Source: Stakelama marina (lineage in GTDB: Bacteria > Pseudomonadota > Alphaproteobacteria > Sphingomonadales > Sphingomonadaceae). Taken from it: 64,000 nt of DNA. The notes under the pieces were generated by a model. That model was not told the origin of the DNA. It was given only the letters and a program-made list of their open reading frames with translations, and searched no databases. Of the stretch, positions 1-8,976 are shown in pieces (the first letter of the stretch is position 1; each line of letters opens with the position of its first letter). Both the position numbers and the translations under genes were made by a program. The stretch is taken from positions 558,001-622,000 of the forward strand of contig NZ_JAGRQC010000002.1 of the NCBI RefSeq assembly GCF_018122655.1, given 5' to 3'.

Positions 1-540
1 GCGAACTTTGCGCGCCTGCATATCGTCGCGATAGGCGATATGTTCCGCCATCACCGCGGCTTCGACCATCGCAAGCCGCTGGATCGCGTCGCACAAGGTG
101 CAGGCCTTGCCGGCGTCGCCGACAACCGCCTCGCGGATGAATTCCATCAGCTTGGTATGCCCGACCGACAGCGCCGACAGAAAGGCGTGAAGCGGTAGGC
201 CCGCCTTGTGACAGCGCGCGGCATTGCGCAGCGCCATGGAAAGCCAGTCGCGGCTGAGCGGTTCGCGATATTTTGCGCGAACATAGGCAGTCGATTCGCG
301 GAGCTGGCGTTCACGGTCGGCGTCCGACAACCGCCCGGTCGCCGCCACCACAGCGGGCGCATCCAGCAGACTGTCGAGAAACGCCTCTGCAATCTCGTCG
401 CATCGACCATCTATGATCGCGCTGATTTCCTCGCACGCGGACCCGATCAGGCCGTCCCGGTCGAAATCACCGAATCGCTCGGTCATCGCGTTCATCATCG
501 CGGCATGTCCCTGTCCGGATGCGACCGATTGCTGTTCCAT
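1..540 (-). CDS. Methyl-accepting chemotaxis protein, globin-coupled type (N-terminal part)
   Basis: Reading the minus strand from an ATG at 540 gives an open frame of 180 codons that leaves the window at base 1. The visible part is a helical sensor domain of the globin-coupled (protoglobin-like) type, with ARCHKAGLPLHAFLSA at about residues 108-123; its His is a candidate proximal heme ligand. It lies directly downstream of, and on the same strand as, a full-length chemoreceptor with a similar N-terminal domain, so the pair looks like paralogues. The signalling domain would lie outside the window. The assignment rests on similarity to the neighbour and on family knowledge; heme binding is inferred. 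Confidence 0.6.
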   Translation of the reverse strand, partial: MEQQSVASGQGHAAMMNAMTERFGDFDRDGLIGSACEEISAIIDGRCDEIAEAFLDSLLDAPAVVAATGRLSDADRERQLRESTAYVRAKYREPLSRDWLSMALRNAARCHKAGLPLHAFLSALSVGHTKLMEFIREAVVGDAGKACTLCDAIQRLAMVEAAVMAEHIAYRDDMQARKVR

Positions 541-562
541 GGCCCCGAGCCCTTCTACGCCG

Positions 563-1975
563 TCACACGGCGACCTTGGTTACAAAGTCGCTCGCGCGGC
601 CCTTCAGCGTTGCGAGTTCGTTGTCGAGCACCGCAAAGCCCTCGCCGACGCTGTCGATTTCCGACGCGACGCTTTCGGTGTCCTCCCGGATCGCGGCAAT
701 CGTCGTCGACATCGAATCGGCGGCGAGCGCGGTTTCGTCGACCGCCGCGGTAATCGCGGTGACGGTCTGCGCCTGCGCTTCCATCGCGCCGCGGATCCGG
801 TCAGCCGATTGCTGCACCTCGGTCACCGTGGTTCGGATCGAGGCGTTGGTTTCCACGGTCGATTTGGTCGCCGCCTGGATCGCGGCGATCTTTGCGGCGA
901 TATCGTCGGTCGCGCGCGCAGTCTGGTTGGCGAGGCTCTTCACCTCCTGCGCCACCACAGCGAAGCCGCGCCCCGCATCGCCCGCGCGCGCCGCCTCGAT
1001 CGTGGCGTTGAGCGCAAGCAGATTGGTCTGGCCGGCAATGTCGCGGATCAGTCCGAGGATCGATTCGATCGACTTGGCATGATCCGAAAGCGCTTCCGAC
1101 ACACCGACCGCCTCGCCCGCCTGGGTCGAAGCGCGGTTGGCGATTTCAGCGGCGATCTCCACCTCGCTACGTGCGTCCTCGATCGCGCGAATCAGCCCTG
1201 CCGCGGTCTGAGCGGCTTCGCGCATCGCCACCGCCGACTGTTCGGCGGCCGCCGCGACCTCCGACGTCTTGCCGAGCATTCCGCGCGCCGAGGCAGATGT
1301 CTGGCCCGCCTGCGAACGCAGCGTCTCGCCCTCATGCGAGGCGCGCTCGACGGTCAGGCCGATACTGTCGCGGAAGTCATTGGCCAGCCGATCGCGCGCC
1401 ACCTGTGCCGAATATTCGCGATAATCATTGTACAGCGCCACGGTGATGTCGCCTTCGAGCGCAGACAGCCGCATCAGCGTATCGATCAGGCCGTTGAGTC
1501 GCGGATCGTCGCGCTCGACCTTGTCCATCAGGATATCGAGCGCCGCGCGGTCGCTGGCGCTGATCATCGACAGCAGCGCCATCGGCGGGATATTTTCGGC
1601 ATAGGCGGCCGCCACCGATCGTTCGATCGATTCGACCCAGGCGCGCCCGCTCGTATCGAGAAAACGGTTGCGCAGGAACGCGCAGCCAAGGTCGATCATC
1701 TTTTCGGTTTCGTGCGGCGCCCATTCGCTTTCATCGGCGAAGCAGCGCAGCCATTGCTGCCAATAGGCTTCGGACACCGCCCGGCATTCGGGTTCCAGAA
1801 TGTCCCATGCCTCGCGCGCCTGACGCGTCAGCTGGCCTTCGAAGTCAAAGATCTTCAGCCGCGCACCGAGATCGATCTCGGCGCTGAGCTTCCCGATCGG
1901 CGGCAGATCCTTTTTTGCTGGTAGCGACACGTATTGCGACCCCCGAAAACCTGGAATTGATTCCTTGATCGCCAT
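563..1975 (-). CDS. Methyl-accepting chemotaxis protein, globin-coupled-sensor type
   Basis: A soluble chemoreceptor of about 470 aa with no transmembrane segment. Residues from about 30 to 190 form a helical protoglobin-like sensor domain. The C-terminal half is a long coiled coil with the chemoreceptor hairpin tip, including [20 protein letters not shown], which contacts CheA and CheW. The start chosen is the ATG at 1975 ([10 protein letters not shown]); the frame stays open further upstream, but that would run into the sdh promoter region. Where the downstream paralogue has a His in ARCHKAG, this protein has AAYAENIPP, so the likely heme ligand is not conserved. It is divergent from sdhC. 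Confidence 0.85.
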   Translation of the reverse strand: MAIKESIPGFRGSQYVSLPAKKDLPPIGKLSAEIDLGARLKIFDFEGQLTRQAREAWDILEPECRAVSEAYWQQWLRCFADESEWAPHETEKMIDLGCAFLRNRFLDTSGRAWVESIERSVAAAYAENIPPMALLSMISASDRAALDILMDKVERDDPRLNGLIDTLMRLSALEGDITVALYNDYREYSAQVARDRLANDFRDSIGLTVERASHEGETLRSQAGQTSASARGMLGKTSEVAAAAEQSAVAMREAAQTAAGLIRAIEDARSEVEIAAEIANRASTQAGEAVGVSEALSDHAKSIESILGLIRDIAGQTNLLALNATIEAARAGDAGRGFAVVAQEVKSLANQTARATDDIAAKIAAIQAATKSTVETNASIRTTVTEVQQSADRIRGAMEAQAQTVTAITAAVDETALAADSMSTTIAAIREDTESVASEIDSVGEGFAVLDNELATLKGRASDFVTKVAV

Positions 1976-2081
1976 TTCTATCGCGCCAGAAGTTAAGGCG
2001 TGGTTAGCCAAAGCCGAGCCGATCCACTTGCATCCGCGCGCATGGCGCGTAAGTAGCACGCACCCGCGAAAGGAAACCGTT

Positions 2082-2498
2082 TTGGCTACAGCACCTTCGA
2101 AATCGCGCCCGCTATCCCCGCATCTGGGCATCTACAAATGGGGACCGCACATGCTGGTCTCCATCCTTCACCGCGCGACCGGCGACGGCATGGCGCTGAT
2201 CGGTACGGTGCTGACGATATGGTGGCTGGCCGCCGCGGCGGGCGGCGAGGCGAGCTATAACGCCTTTATCGACCTGTTCACGCTCGACAGCGGTGCGTTC
2301 AACGTGGTCGGCTACATCGTCGGGATCGGGCTGACGCTGTCCTTCTTCCAGCATCTGGCGAGCGGGATTCGCCATTTCGTGCTCGATACCGGCGCGGGTT
2401 ACGAGCTGAAGACGAACAAGAGCTGGGCGATCGTCACGATCGTCTTCTCGATCCTCGCGACCGCGGCCTTCTGGGCCTTTCTGATCTGGGGCAAATAA
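2082..2498 (+). CDS. sdhC: Succinate dehydrogenase cytochrome b556 subunit
   Basis: Membrane anchor subunit of complex II, which binds heme b and helps form the quinone site. It is about 138 aa with three predicted membrane helices. The early SPHLGIYKW and the [10 protein letters not shown] segment match the SdhC signature, and the later [12 protein letters not shown] motif contains the heme-ligand His region. The chosen start is a TTG at 2082 preceded by AGGAAA; an ATG at 1965 is in frame but would add a non-homologous N-terminus. It is first in the sdhCDA cluster and ends one base before sdhD. Confidence 0.9.
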   Translation: MATAPSKSRPLSPHLGIYKWGPHMLVSILHRATGDGMALIGTVLTIWWLAAAAGGEASYNAFIDLFTLDSGAFNVVGYIVGIGLTLSFFQHLASGIRHFVLDTGAGYELKTNKSWAIVTIVFSILATAAFWAFLIWGK

Positions 2499-2499
2499 C

Positions 2500-2886
2500 A
2501 TGGGCACAGGAACCGAACTCGGCCGCGTTCGCGGATTGGGATCAGCGCGCGAGGGCACGCATCACTGGTGGCACCAGCGGCTGACCGCCGGCGCCAACCT
2601 GATCCTGATGCTGTGGTTTATCGCCTCGGTCGCGCGCCTGCCGGGACATGACTATGCCACGGTCACGGCGTGGCTGTCCTCGGGCTGGGCAGCGATCCCG
2701 ATGATCTTGCTGATCGCCAGCGTCTTCTATCATGCGCGGCTCGGGCTGCAGGTGCTGATCGAGGACTATGTCCACGACCACAAGCAGTTCGTGTTGATGG
2801 TGCTGCTCAACGCCTTCACCATCGCCGGCGCAGCCATCGGCATCTTTTCCGTTCTTCGAATCGCATTCACCGGAGCACCCGCATAA
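2500..2886 (+). CDS. sdhD: Succinate dehydrogenase membrane anchor subunit
   Basis: Second membrane anchor of complex II, 128 aa, with three hydrophobic helices. [14 protein letters not shown] near the N-terminus and the [17 protein letters not shown] segment in the second half are typical of alphaproteobacterial SdhD; the latter carries the heme-side His and quinone-pocket Asp-Tyr residues. The gene follows sdhC with one base between them and overlaps the sdhA start (TAATG at 2884-2888), indicating tight translational coupling. Confidence 0.9.
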   Translation: MGTGTELGRVRGLGSAREGTHHWWHQRLTAGANLILMLWFIASVARLPGHDYATVTAWLSSGWAAIPMILLIASVFYHARLGLQVLIEDYVHDHKQFVLMVLLNAFTIAGAAIGIFSVLRIAFTGAPA

Positions 2887-4703
2887 TGGCCGACAGCCAA
2901 GCCACAGAGGCCTACAAGATCATCGACCACACCTATGACACGGTGGTGATCGGCGCCGGCGGATCGGGCCTGCGCGCGACGATGGGTTCGGCCGAAGCCG
3001 GGTTCAAGACGGCCAATATCTCCAAGGTCTTTCCCACGCGCAGCCACACCGTCGCCGCGCAGGGCGGGATCGCCGCGTCGCTGGGCAACAACACGCCCGA
3101 TCACTGGTCGTGGCACATGTACGATACCGTCAAGGGATCGGACTGGCTGGGCGACCAGGACGCGATCGAATATCTGTGCCGCGAAGCGCCGCAGGCGGTC
3201 TATGAGCTTGAACATGCCGGCGTGCCGTTCAGCCGCAACGACAATGGCACCATCTATCAGCGCCCGTTCGGCGGCCATATGCAGAATATGGGCAAGGGCC
3301 CTCCGGTACAGCGCACCTGCGCCGCGGCCGACCGTACCGGCCATGCGATGCTCCACGCGCTCTATCAGCAGAGCCTGAAATACGACGCCGATTTCTTCAT
3401 CGAATATTTCGCGCTCGACCTCATCATGGAGGACGGCAAGTGCCGCGGCGTCATCGCGCTGTGCCTCGATGACGGGTCGATCCACCGCTTCCGCGCGCAC
3501 GCCGTCGTGCTCGCGACCGGCGGCTATGGCCGCACATTCCAGTCGGCGACCTCTGCGCACACCTGCACCGGCGACGGCAACGCGATGTGCCTGCGCGCCG
3601 GAATCGCGCTGCAGGATATGGAATTCATCCAGTTCCACCCGACCGGCATCTACGGCGCGGGCGTGCTCATTACCGAGGGCGCACGCGGCGAAGGCGGCTA
3701 TCTGACCAACTCGGAAGGCGAGCGCTTCATGGAGCGCTATGCCCCGTCCGCCAAGGACCTCGCCAGCCGCGACGTCGTGTCGCGGTCGATGGCGATGGAA
3801 ATCCGCGAGGGCCGCGGCGTCGGAAAGGAAAAGGACCACATCTTCCTGCACCTCGATCACATCGATCCGAAGGTGCTGCACGAACGCCTGCCCGGCATTA
3901 CCGAGACCGGCAAGATTTTCGCGGGCGTCGACCTGACGCGCAAGCCTTTGCCGGTGGTGCCGACGGTACATTACAATATGGGCGGCATCCCGACCAATTA
4001 TCACGGCGAGGTCGTCCATCTGAAGGACGGCAACCCCGATGCGGTCGTCCCCGGCCTGTTCGCGGTGGGCGAAGCCGCCTGCGTGTCGGTGCACGGCGCC
4101 AACCGGCTCGGCTCCAACTCGCTGATCGACCTCGTGGTGTTCGGCCGCGCGACCGGCCTGCGCCTGAAGGAAACGTTGAAGCCCGGCACCGCGCATGATC
4201 CGCTGCCCAAGGGGTCGGAGGAAATGGCGCTGACCCGGCTCGACCATTTCCGCAATGCCGATGGCGGCTCGCCGACCGCCGAAATCCGTTCGAAGATGCA
4301 AAAGACGATGCAGAAGCATTGCGCGGTGTTCCGCACCGACGAGCTGATGCAGGAAGGCATCAAGGAGATCGACAAGATCTATGCCGGCATGCAGGACGTC
4401 CATGTCAGCGACCGTTCGCTGATCTGGAACACCGACCTCGTTGAAACGCTCGAGCTCGACAACCTGCTCGCGCAGGCGATGGTGACGATCCGTTCGGCGG
4501 CCAACCGCAAGGAAAGCCGCGGCGCGCACAGCCACGAGGATTATCCCGAGCGCGACGACGCCAACTGGATGAAGCACACCGTCACCACCTTCGAAGGCTG
4601 GGGCGGCAAGGACGGCAAGGTCGCGATCGACTATCGCCCGGTCCACGACTACACGCTGACCGACGAGATCAGCTATATCGAGCCGAAGAAGCGGGTTTAT
4701 TGA
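2886..4703 (+). CDS. sdhA: Succinate dehydrogenase flavoprotein subunit
   Basis: Catalytic subunit of complex II that oxidises succinate to fumarate with covalently bound FAD; 605 aa, normal for the family. The FAD-binding GAGGSGLRA is near residue 20, and SHTVAAQGG contains the His that carries the flavin. HPTGIYG and the ARGEGG segment supply substrate-binding and proton-shuttle residues. The start is the ATG overlapping the sdhD stop. The next gene on the strand is not sdhB: two unrelated genes lie between. Confidence 0.97.
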   Translation: MADSQATEAYKIIDHTYDTVVIGAGGSGLRATMGSAEAGFKTANISKVFPTRSHTVAAQGGIAASLGNNTPDHWSWHMYDTVKGSDWLGDQDAIEYLCREAPQAVYELEHAGVPFSRNDNGTIYQRPFGGHMQNMGKGPPVQRTCAAADRTGHAMLHALYQQSLKYDADFFIEYFALDLIMEDGKCRGVIALCLDDGSIHRFRAHAVVLATGGYGRTFQSATSAHTCTGDGNAMCLRAGIALQDMEFIQFHPTGIYGAGVLITEGARGEGGYLTNSEGERFMERYAPSAKDLASRDVVSRSMAMEIREGRGVGKEKDHIFLHLDHIDPKVLHERLPGITETGKIFAGVDLTRKPLPVVPTVHYNMGGIPTNYHGEVVHLKDGNPDAVVPGLFAVGEAACVSVHGANRLGSNSLIDLVVFGRATGLRLKETLKPGTAHDPLPKGSEEMALTRLDHFRNADGGSPTAEIRSKMQKTMQKHCAVFRTDELMQEGIKEIDKIYAGMQDVHVSDRSLIWNTDLVETLELDNLLAQAMVTIRSAANRKESRGAHSHEDYPERDDANWMKHTVTTFEGWGGKDGKVAIDYRPVHDYTLTDEISYIEPKKRVY

Positions 4704-5479
4704 TCTTGTACCGCCGGCCGACGCTTTTCGGTTGGACCATCATCGGGAGCGCCGCCGGTTTTATAATCGGTGGCGCTCTCCTTATTTGGGGCCTGACGCT
4801 GCCGCCATATTCTGACCACGCTTTGGCGATGCAGGAATGGAATAGCTGGTGCGCTGGCGGCACGAGCCGCGGAGCCGCGCAACAAGCGGCGGCCGATCGC
4901 TATTACGCGCTGATGACCTGGCGATATCCGCTGGTCGACACTGGCCTCAATCTGATTCTGGCCGCCTGCACTGTCGCGGGAATCGCCTATTCGCTTTGCA
5001 TAACGAGGGCGGCCGCTTGGTCTTGGTTGCGGACGCCGAAGTCGAGATCTTCATTCGTGCTGATCGGGCTGGGGGTGCTTGCCCTGAATCTGATGGGTTG
5101 GTCGATCAGTCTATATGTTGACCTCGACCGCGTCATGTTTCCATGGTGCGCCGATTCGATCGGTATCCCGTTGGAGGGACTTGTGACCTTCACCATTGCG
5201 GCAGCAGCCGTGGTGGTGCCGCTGGGCATCTTGATCACGCAGCTGTTCGGCGAGCTTCCCGTCTCGTTACTATATTGGGATTCAGACCGACGCCTGCGTT
5301 CATGGGGTGTCACGATAGCTTTCATGCTGATCGCCGCGCCGCTTGCTTTGGCCGTGGCGATCCAGTTTCCGACGTCCAGCTATTTGTCGGTTTGCGGCGG
5401 AGTAGTCGCGCTATATCTTGCGGCCGCCACACGTGCCGCCTTGCTCGCGCCTCCCGCCCGTTCGGAGCCGACAGCGTAG
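4700..5479 (+). CDS. Multi-pass membrane protein of unknown function
   Basis: A protein of about 259 aa, unrecognised. It shows roughly six hydrophobic segments: near residues 10-35, 75-100, 115-140, 155-185, 200-225 and 232-250. The middle of the protein contains several Cys and Trp residues. The start could be the TTG at 4700, overlapping the sdhA stop, or a TTG at 4706; neither has a strong ribosome site. Codon use is slightly less GC-biased than in sdhA. It sits between sdhA and sdhB and may be carried on the same transcript, but nothing in it points to complex II assembly. Confidence 0.6.
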   Translation: MILYRRPTLFGWTIIGSAAGFIIGGALLIWGLTLPPYSDHALAMQEWNSWCAGGTSRGAAQQAAADRYYALMTWRYPLVDTGLNLILAACTVAGIAYSLCITRAAAWSWLRTPKSRSSFVLIGLGVLALNLMGWSISLYVDLDRVMFPWCADSIGIPLEGLVTFTIAAAAVVVPLGILITQLFGELPVSLLYWDSDRRLRSWGVTIAFMLIAAPLALAVAIQFPTSSYLSVCGGVVALYLAAATRAALLAPPARSEPTA

Positions 5480-5496
5480 CGCGGCGTTGTCCCGTC

Positions 5497-6264
5497 ATGC
5501 CGTCGCCGTTTCTCGTTTATGCCGCGTTGCTGCTGATCCTGCTCGGCGGGGTCGCGACGCTTGTGTTCGGGTTGCGTCTGGCATGGAAAGCGCGGGGCTT
5601 GCGGGAACCGAATCGCGCCACGCCGGTTGCGCGCTCCATGGACCAGGAAACGCCGACGCCCGCCCAGACGCCCGCTCCCGCGCCCGATACGGCCGGCGGC
5701 GAGAGCAAGGCGAACCAGTATCCCCTTCTCGCCAGCCCGCATATCCATCTGTCGGGGCCGGTCGATCAGGCGATGTACCAGTCGTTCCGCGATCAGCTCG
5801 GCAATGCGCCGGCCGACGGCACGCTTGTCATCGCGATCTCGACGCTGGGCGGCGATCCGGAGGTTGCGCGGCTGATGGGCGACGAGGTGCGGCTGATGCG
5901 CGACTATACCGGCCGCGAGATCCTGTTCCTCGGCAAGGTCGCGGTCTATTCGGCGGGCGCGACCTTCATGGCCGCCTTTCCGGTCGACAAGCGTTTCCTG
6001 ACCAAGGGAACGCGCATCATGATCCACGAGCGGCTGATTTCGAAGACGATCACCCTCAACGGGCCGCTGCGCACCTGCGTCGATACGCTGAAGGCAAATC
6101 TCCACGAGATCGAGCATTCGATCCGGATCGAGGAGGAGGGATTTCGCGACCTCGTCGCCGGGTCGAAGGTCGATTTCGAGGAGGTCCGCGAGCGCGCGCC
6201 CGAGAACTGGTACATCGACGCCGAGGAGGCGCGCGACAAGGGGCTGGTCCTCGACGTGATCTGA
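5497..6264 (+). CDS. Membrane-anchored ClpP-like serine protease
   Basis: A protein of about 255 aa. Residues 4-26 form one membrane helix, followed by a Pro/Ala-rich linker (about 45-75) and then a ClpP/crotonase-fold domain. AVYSAGATFMAAF has the Ser in the ClpP nucleophile position, and IMIHERL supplies the His; an acidic third residue is expected further on. Family knowledge suggests a self-assembling serine peptidase without its own ATPase. The start at 5497 was chosen because it gives the anchor; a second in-frame ATG at 5638 would give a soluble form. It lies between sdhA and sdhB. Confidence 0.75.
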   Translation: MPSPFLVYAALLLILLGGVATLVFGLRLAWKARGLREPNRATPVARSMDQETPTPAQTPAPAPDTAGGESKANQYPLLASPHIHLSGPVDQAMYQSFRDQLGNAPADGTLVIAISTLGGDPEVARLMGDEVRLMRDYTGREILFLGKVAVYSAGATFMAAFPVDKRFLTKGTRIMIHERLISKTITLNGPLRTCVDTLKANLHEIEHSIRIEEEGFRDLVAGSKVDFEEVRERAPENWYIDAEEARDKGLVLDVI

Positions 6265-6366
6265 GGGGTTTGCGCGCAGCCGCCTGCTGGTCTATCGCGC
6301 TGCCGAGGTTGACCGGGAAGCGTGCGCGTCCCATGTCGAAGCCCAGTCGAAAGCACGGAAGAGACC

Positions 6367-7149
6367 ATGGCCGAATTCACCCTGCCGAAGAACAGCGTCA
6401 TCAAGAAGGGCAAGAACCACCCTGCCCCGGAAGGCGCCGAACGGGTGAAACGGTTCAAGATCTACCGCTACGATCCCGATTCGGGTGAAAATCCGCGCTA
6501 CGACACCTTTACCGTCGATCTCGACGATTGCGGGCCGATGGTTCTCGACGCGCTCATCAAGATCAAGGGCGAGCAGGATTCGTCGCTGACCTTTCGCCGC
6601 TCGTGCCGCGAGGGCATTTGCGGGTCGTGCGCGATGAACCTGGACGGCAAGAACGGCCTTGCCTGCACCACCGCGATCGAGGACCTGAAGGGCGAAATCC
6701 GCATCACGCCGCTGCCGCACATGGCGGTCATCAAGGACCTCGTCCCCGATTTCACGCATTTCTACGCGCAATATGCCTCGATCCAGCCCTGGCTGAAGAC
6801 CGTGACGCCGCCGCCGGCGGGCAAGGAACGGCTACAGTCGCCCGAACAGCGCGACAAGCTCGACGGCTTGTACGAGTGCATCCTGTGCGCATGCTGCTCG
6901 ACCTCGTGCCCCAGCTATTGGTGGAATTCGGACAAGTTCCTCGGCCCTGCGATCCTGCTCCAGGCCTATCGCTGGCTCGCCGACAGCCGCGACGAGATGA
7001 CCGGCGAGCGGCTCGACGAGCTCGAGGACCCGTTCCGCCTGTATCGTTGCCACACGATCATGAACTGCGCGAACACCTGCCCCAAGGGCCTGAACCCGGC
7101 CAAGGCGATCGCCGAAACCAAGAAGATGATGGTCGAACGCGCCGTCTGA
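6367..7149 (+). CDS. sdhB: Succinate dehydrogenase iron-sulfur subunit
   Basis: Electron-transfer subunit of complex II, 260 aa. CREGICGSC and a later Cys bind the 2Fe-2S cluster. [16 protein letters not shown] begins the 4Fe-4S set, and [17 protein letters not shown] completes the 3Fe-4S and 4Fe-4S sites. The start ATG at 6367 is preceded by GGAAGAG. The gene is separated from sdhA by about 1.66 kb carrying two unrelated genes, unlike the common contiguous sdhCDAB order. The gap to the next gene is short (16 bases), so the thioesterase may be co-transcribed. Confidence 0.97.
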   Translation: MAEFTLPKNSVIKKGKNHPAPEGAERVKRFKIYRYDPDSGENPRYDTFTVDLDDCGPMVLDALIKIKGEQDSSLTFRRSCREGICGSCAMNLDGKNGLACTTAIEDLKGEIRITPLPHMAVIKDLVPDFTHFYAQYASIQPWLKTVTPPPAGKERLQSPEQRDKLDGLYECILCACCSTSCPSYWWNSDKFLGPAILLQAYRWLADSRDEMTGERLDELEDPFRLYRCHTIMNCANTCPKGLNPAKAIAETKKMMVERAV

Positions 7150-7165
7150 CGACGGCGATCACCGC

Positions 7166-7633
7166 ATGGCAGAAGACGCAGCGCCGCCCAGCTTCGTTTA
7201 CGAGGACCATCCCGACCTGCCGGGCTGGAAGCGCTGGCAGCTGAGCGACCCGAGCCGGTTCAATTCGATGCTCGGGCCGATGGCGGTGCGGATCGAGGGC
7301 AAGCTCGCGCGCGTCCGCATGACGCCCGAGCACAAGCATTCCAACCTGTCGAACAACGTCCATGGCGGCGCGCTGATGGGCTTTATCGATGTCGCGCTGT
7401 TCGCCGCCGGGCGTGGCTTCGGTATCCTGACCGCCGGTACCGCCGTGACGCTCGACCTGTCGGTGCAGTTCATCGGCGGCGCGCGAATCGGTGAGGATAT
7501 CGAGGCGCGCGTCGAATTGCTGCGTGAGACCGGACGCCTACTCTTCCTGCGCGGGCTGATCGTACAGGGCGAGGACGGTGAAGACATCGCCGCCAGCTTT
7601 TCGGGAACGGTGCGGAAGCCTACCCGCAAGTGA
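7166..7633 (+). CDS. PaaI-type hotdog thioesterase
   Basis: A 155-aa single-domain hotdog-fold protein. NNVHGGALMGFIDVA matches the HGG signature of the PaaI/YdiI branch, with the Asp of the FID segment in the catalytic position. These enzymes hydrolyse acyl-CoA thioesters; the substrate cannot be read from sequence. It begins 16 bases after sdhB and probably shares its transcript. Confidence 0.85.
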   Translation: MAEDAAPPSFVYEDHPDLPGWKRWQLSDPSRFNSMLGPMAVRIEGKLARVRMTPEHKHSNLSNNVHGGALMGFIDVALFAAGRGFGILTAGTAVTLDLSVQFIGGARIGEDIEARVELLRETGRLLFLRGLIVQGEDGEDIAASFSGTVRKPTRK

Positions 7634-7664
7634 AAGTCAGAAGAGTGACCGTTTCCTCTCCTGC

Positions 7665-7759
7665 CGTCATTCCCGCGAAGGCGGGAATCGATATTCTCGA
7701 ATGCCGCGTTTCTCCGTCGGGCGTTGCGCGTCTGGCCCCGCGCCTGCGCAGGGATGACG
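7665..7759. repeat. REP-like palindromic element
   Basis: Intergenic element bounded by CGTCAT and ATGACG in inverted orientation. It starts with a perfect 8-bp stem (ATTCCCGC, loop GAAG, GCGGGAAT at 7669-7688), and a second GC-rich arm (CGCCTGCGCAGGGATGACG) lies at the right end. A similar element is found at 13528-13590, so it is a dispersed family in this genome. It lacks a T-run and is not a standard terminator. Confidence 0.7.
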
Positions 7760-7790
7760 ACCCGAGCTTCGCTCACCACGGCACGCTGGC

Positions 7791-8918
7791 ATGAGCGAAC
7801 TCTACGCACGGTACGAAGCGCTCGTCGAGGCGGGCGAATTGAAGCCCGATGCCGAACAGGCAGCGGCGGCGAAGCGGCTCGAACAGCTCGCGCGCGAGCT
7901 CGAAGCATCGCCGCGTCGCGGCAGCATCCTGTGGCGCGCACTCGGCAAGGCGCCAGAGGCGCCGCGCGGGCTCTATCTCTGGGGCGGGGTCGGCCGCGGC
8001 AAATCGATGCTGATGGACCTGTTCTTCGAAAATCTTGCGATCCAGCGGAAACGCCGCGTCCATTTCCACGAATTCATGCTCGAAGTGCATGAACGCATCG
8101 CCGAGGAGCGCAAGAAGGAAGCGGGCAACCCGATCCCGCCGGTTGCCGCAGCGCTCACCGAGAATGTCCGCCTGCTCGCCTTTGACGAGATGGTCATCAA
8201 CAATACCGCCGACGCAGCGGTGATGTCGCGGCTGTTCACAGAGATGATGGAACGCGGGCTGACGCTTGTCGCGACGTCGAACCGCCCCCCGCGCGACCTG
8301 TACAAGGACGGGCTCAACCGCAGCCTGTTCCTGCCCTTTATCGACCTGATCGAGGAGCGCATGGATGTCATGCCGCTCAACGGCCCGGTCGATTACCGGC
8401 TCGACCGGCTCGGCCGGATGGACACCTGGCTGGTGCCCAACGGACCGGAAGCGACACAGGAACTGTCCGACGCCTTTTTTCGCCTGACCGACTATCCGGT
8501 CGAGGACCGCGCGCATGTGCCGACCTGCGAGCTGAATGTCGGCGGCACGCGCGAAATGCATGTCCCCAAATGCCTGAAGGGCGTCGCGGTATTCAGTTTC
8601 AAACGGCTATGCGCAGAAGCGCGCGGATCGTCCGACTATCTGGCCATTGCGCGCCGTTTTCACACGGTCATCATCGTCGGTATTCCGCGACTCGGGCCGG
8701 AGAACCGCAACGAAGCAGCGCGGTTCGTGACGCTGATCGATGCGCTCTACGAACATAAGGTCAAGCTGCTCGCCGCCGCCGATGCCGCGCCCGAACATCT
8801 TTACGAGGAAGGCGACGGCAAGTTCGAATTCGAACGCACCGTGTCGCGCCTCAACGAGATGCGCTCGGACGAATATCTGGCCAAGGGGCATGGCGAGGGC
8901 GAACAGTCTGGACGCTGA
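7791..8918 (+). CDS. zapE: Cell division protein ZapE (AFG1-like ATPase)
   Basis: A 375-aa P-loop ATPase of the AFG1/LACE1 family; in Proteobacteria it associates with FtsZ and the division ring. The Walker A motif is GGVGRGKS near residue 67, followed by FHEFMLEVHERI, a family hallmark. LLAFDEMVI is Walker B, and TSNRPPRDLYKDGLNR is the sensor and arginine region. The ATG at 7791 follows the REP-like element with no strong ribosome site, but the N-terminus fits the family. Confidence 0.92.
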   Translation: MSELYARYEALVEAGELKPDAEQAAAAKRLEQLARELEASPRRGSILWRALGKAPEAPRGLYLWGGVGRGKSMLMDLFFENLAIQRKRRVHFHEFMLEVHERIAEERKKEAGNPIPPVAAALTENVRLLAFDEMVINNTADAAVMSRLFTEMMERGLTLVATSNRPPRDLYKDGLNRSLFLPFIDLIEERMDVMPLNGPVDYRLDRLGRMDTWLVPNGPEATQELSDAFFRLTDYPVEDRAHVPTCELNVGGTREMHVPKCLKGVAVFSFKRLCAEARGSSDYLAIARRFHTVIIVGIPRLGPENRNEAARFVTLIDALYEHKVKLLAAADAAPEHLYEEGDGKFEFERTVSRLNEMRSDEYLAKGHGEGEQSGR

Positions 8919-8976
8919 TACCGCTACCGCCTAGCCTCACCCCGACAAGAACAGGGAAAAGAGGGGGTCTGGCCTG

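Noticed and set aside
2766-4646. 626-codon minus-strand frame opposite sdhA
   Set aside because: Antisense shadow of a GC-rich gene; composition is Arg/Ala/Val-rich with no domain.
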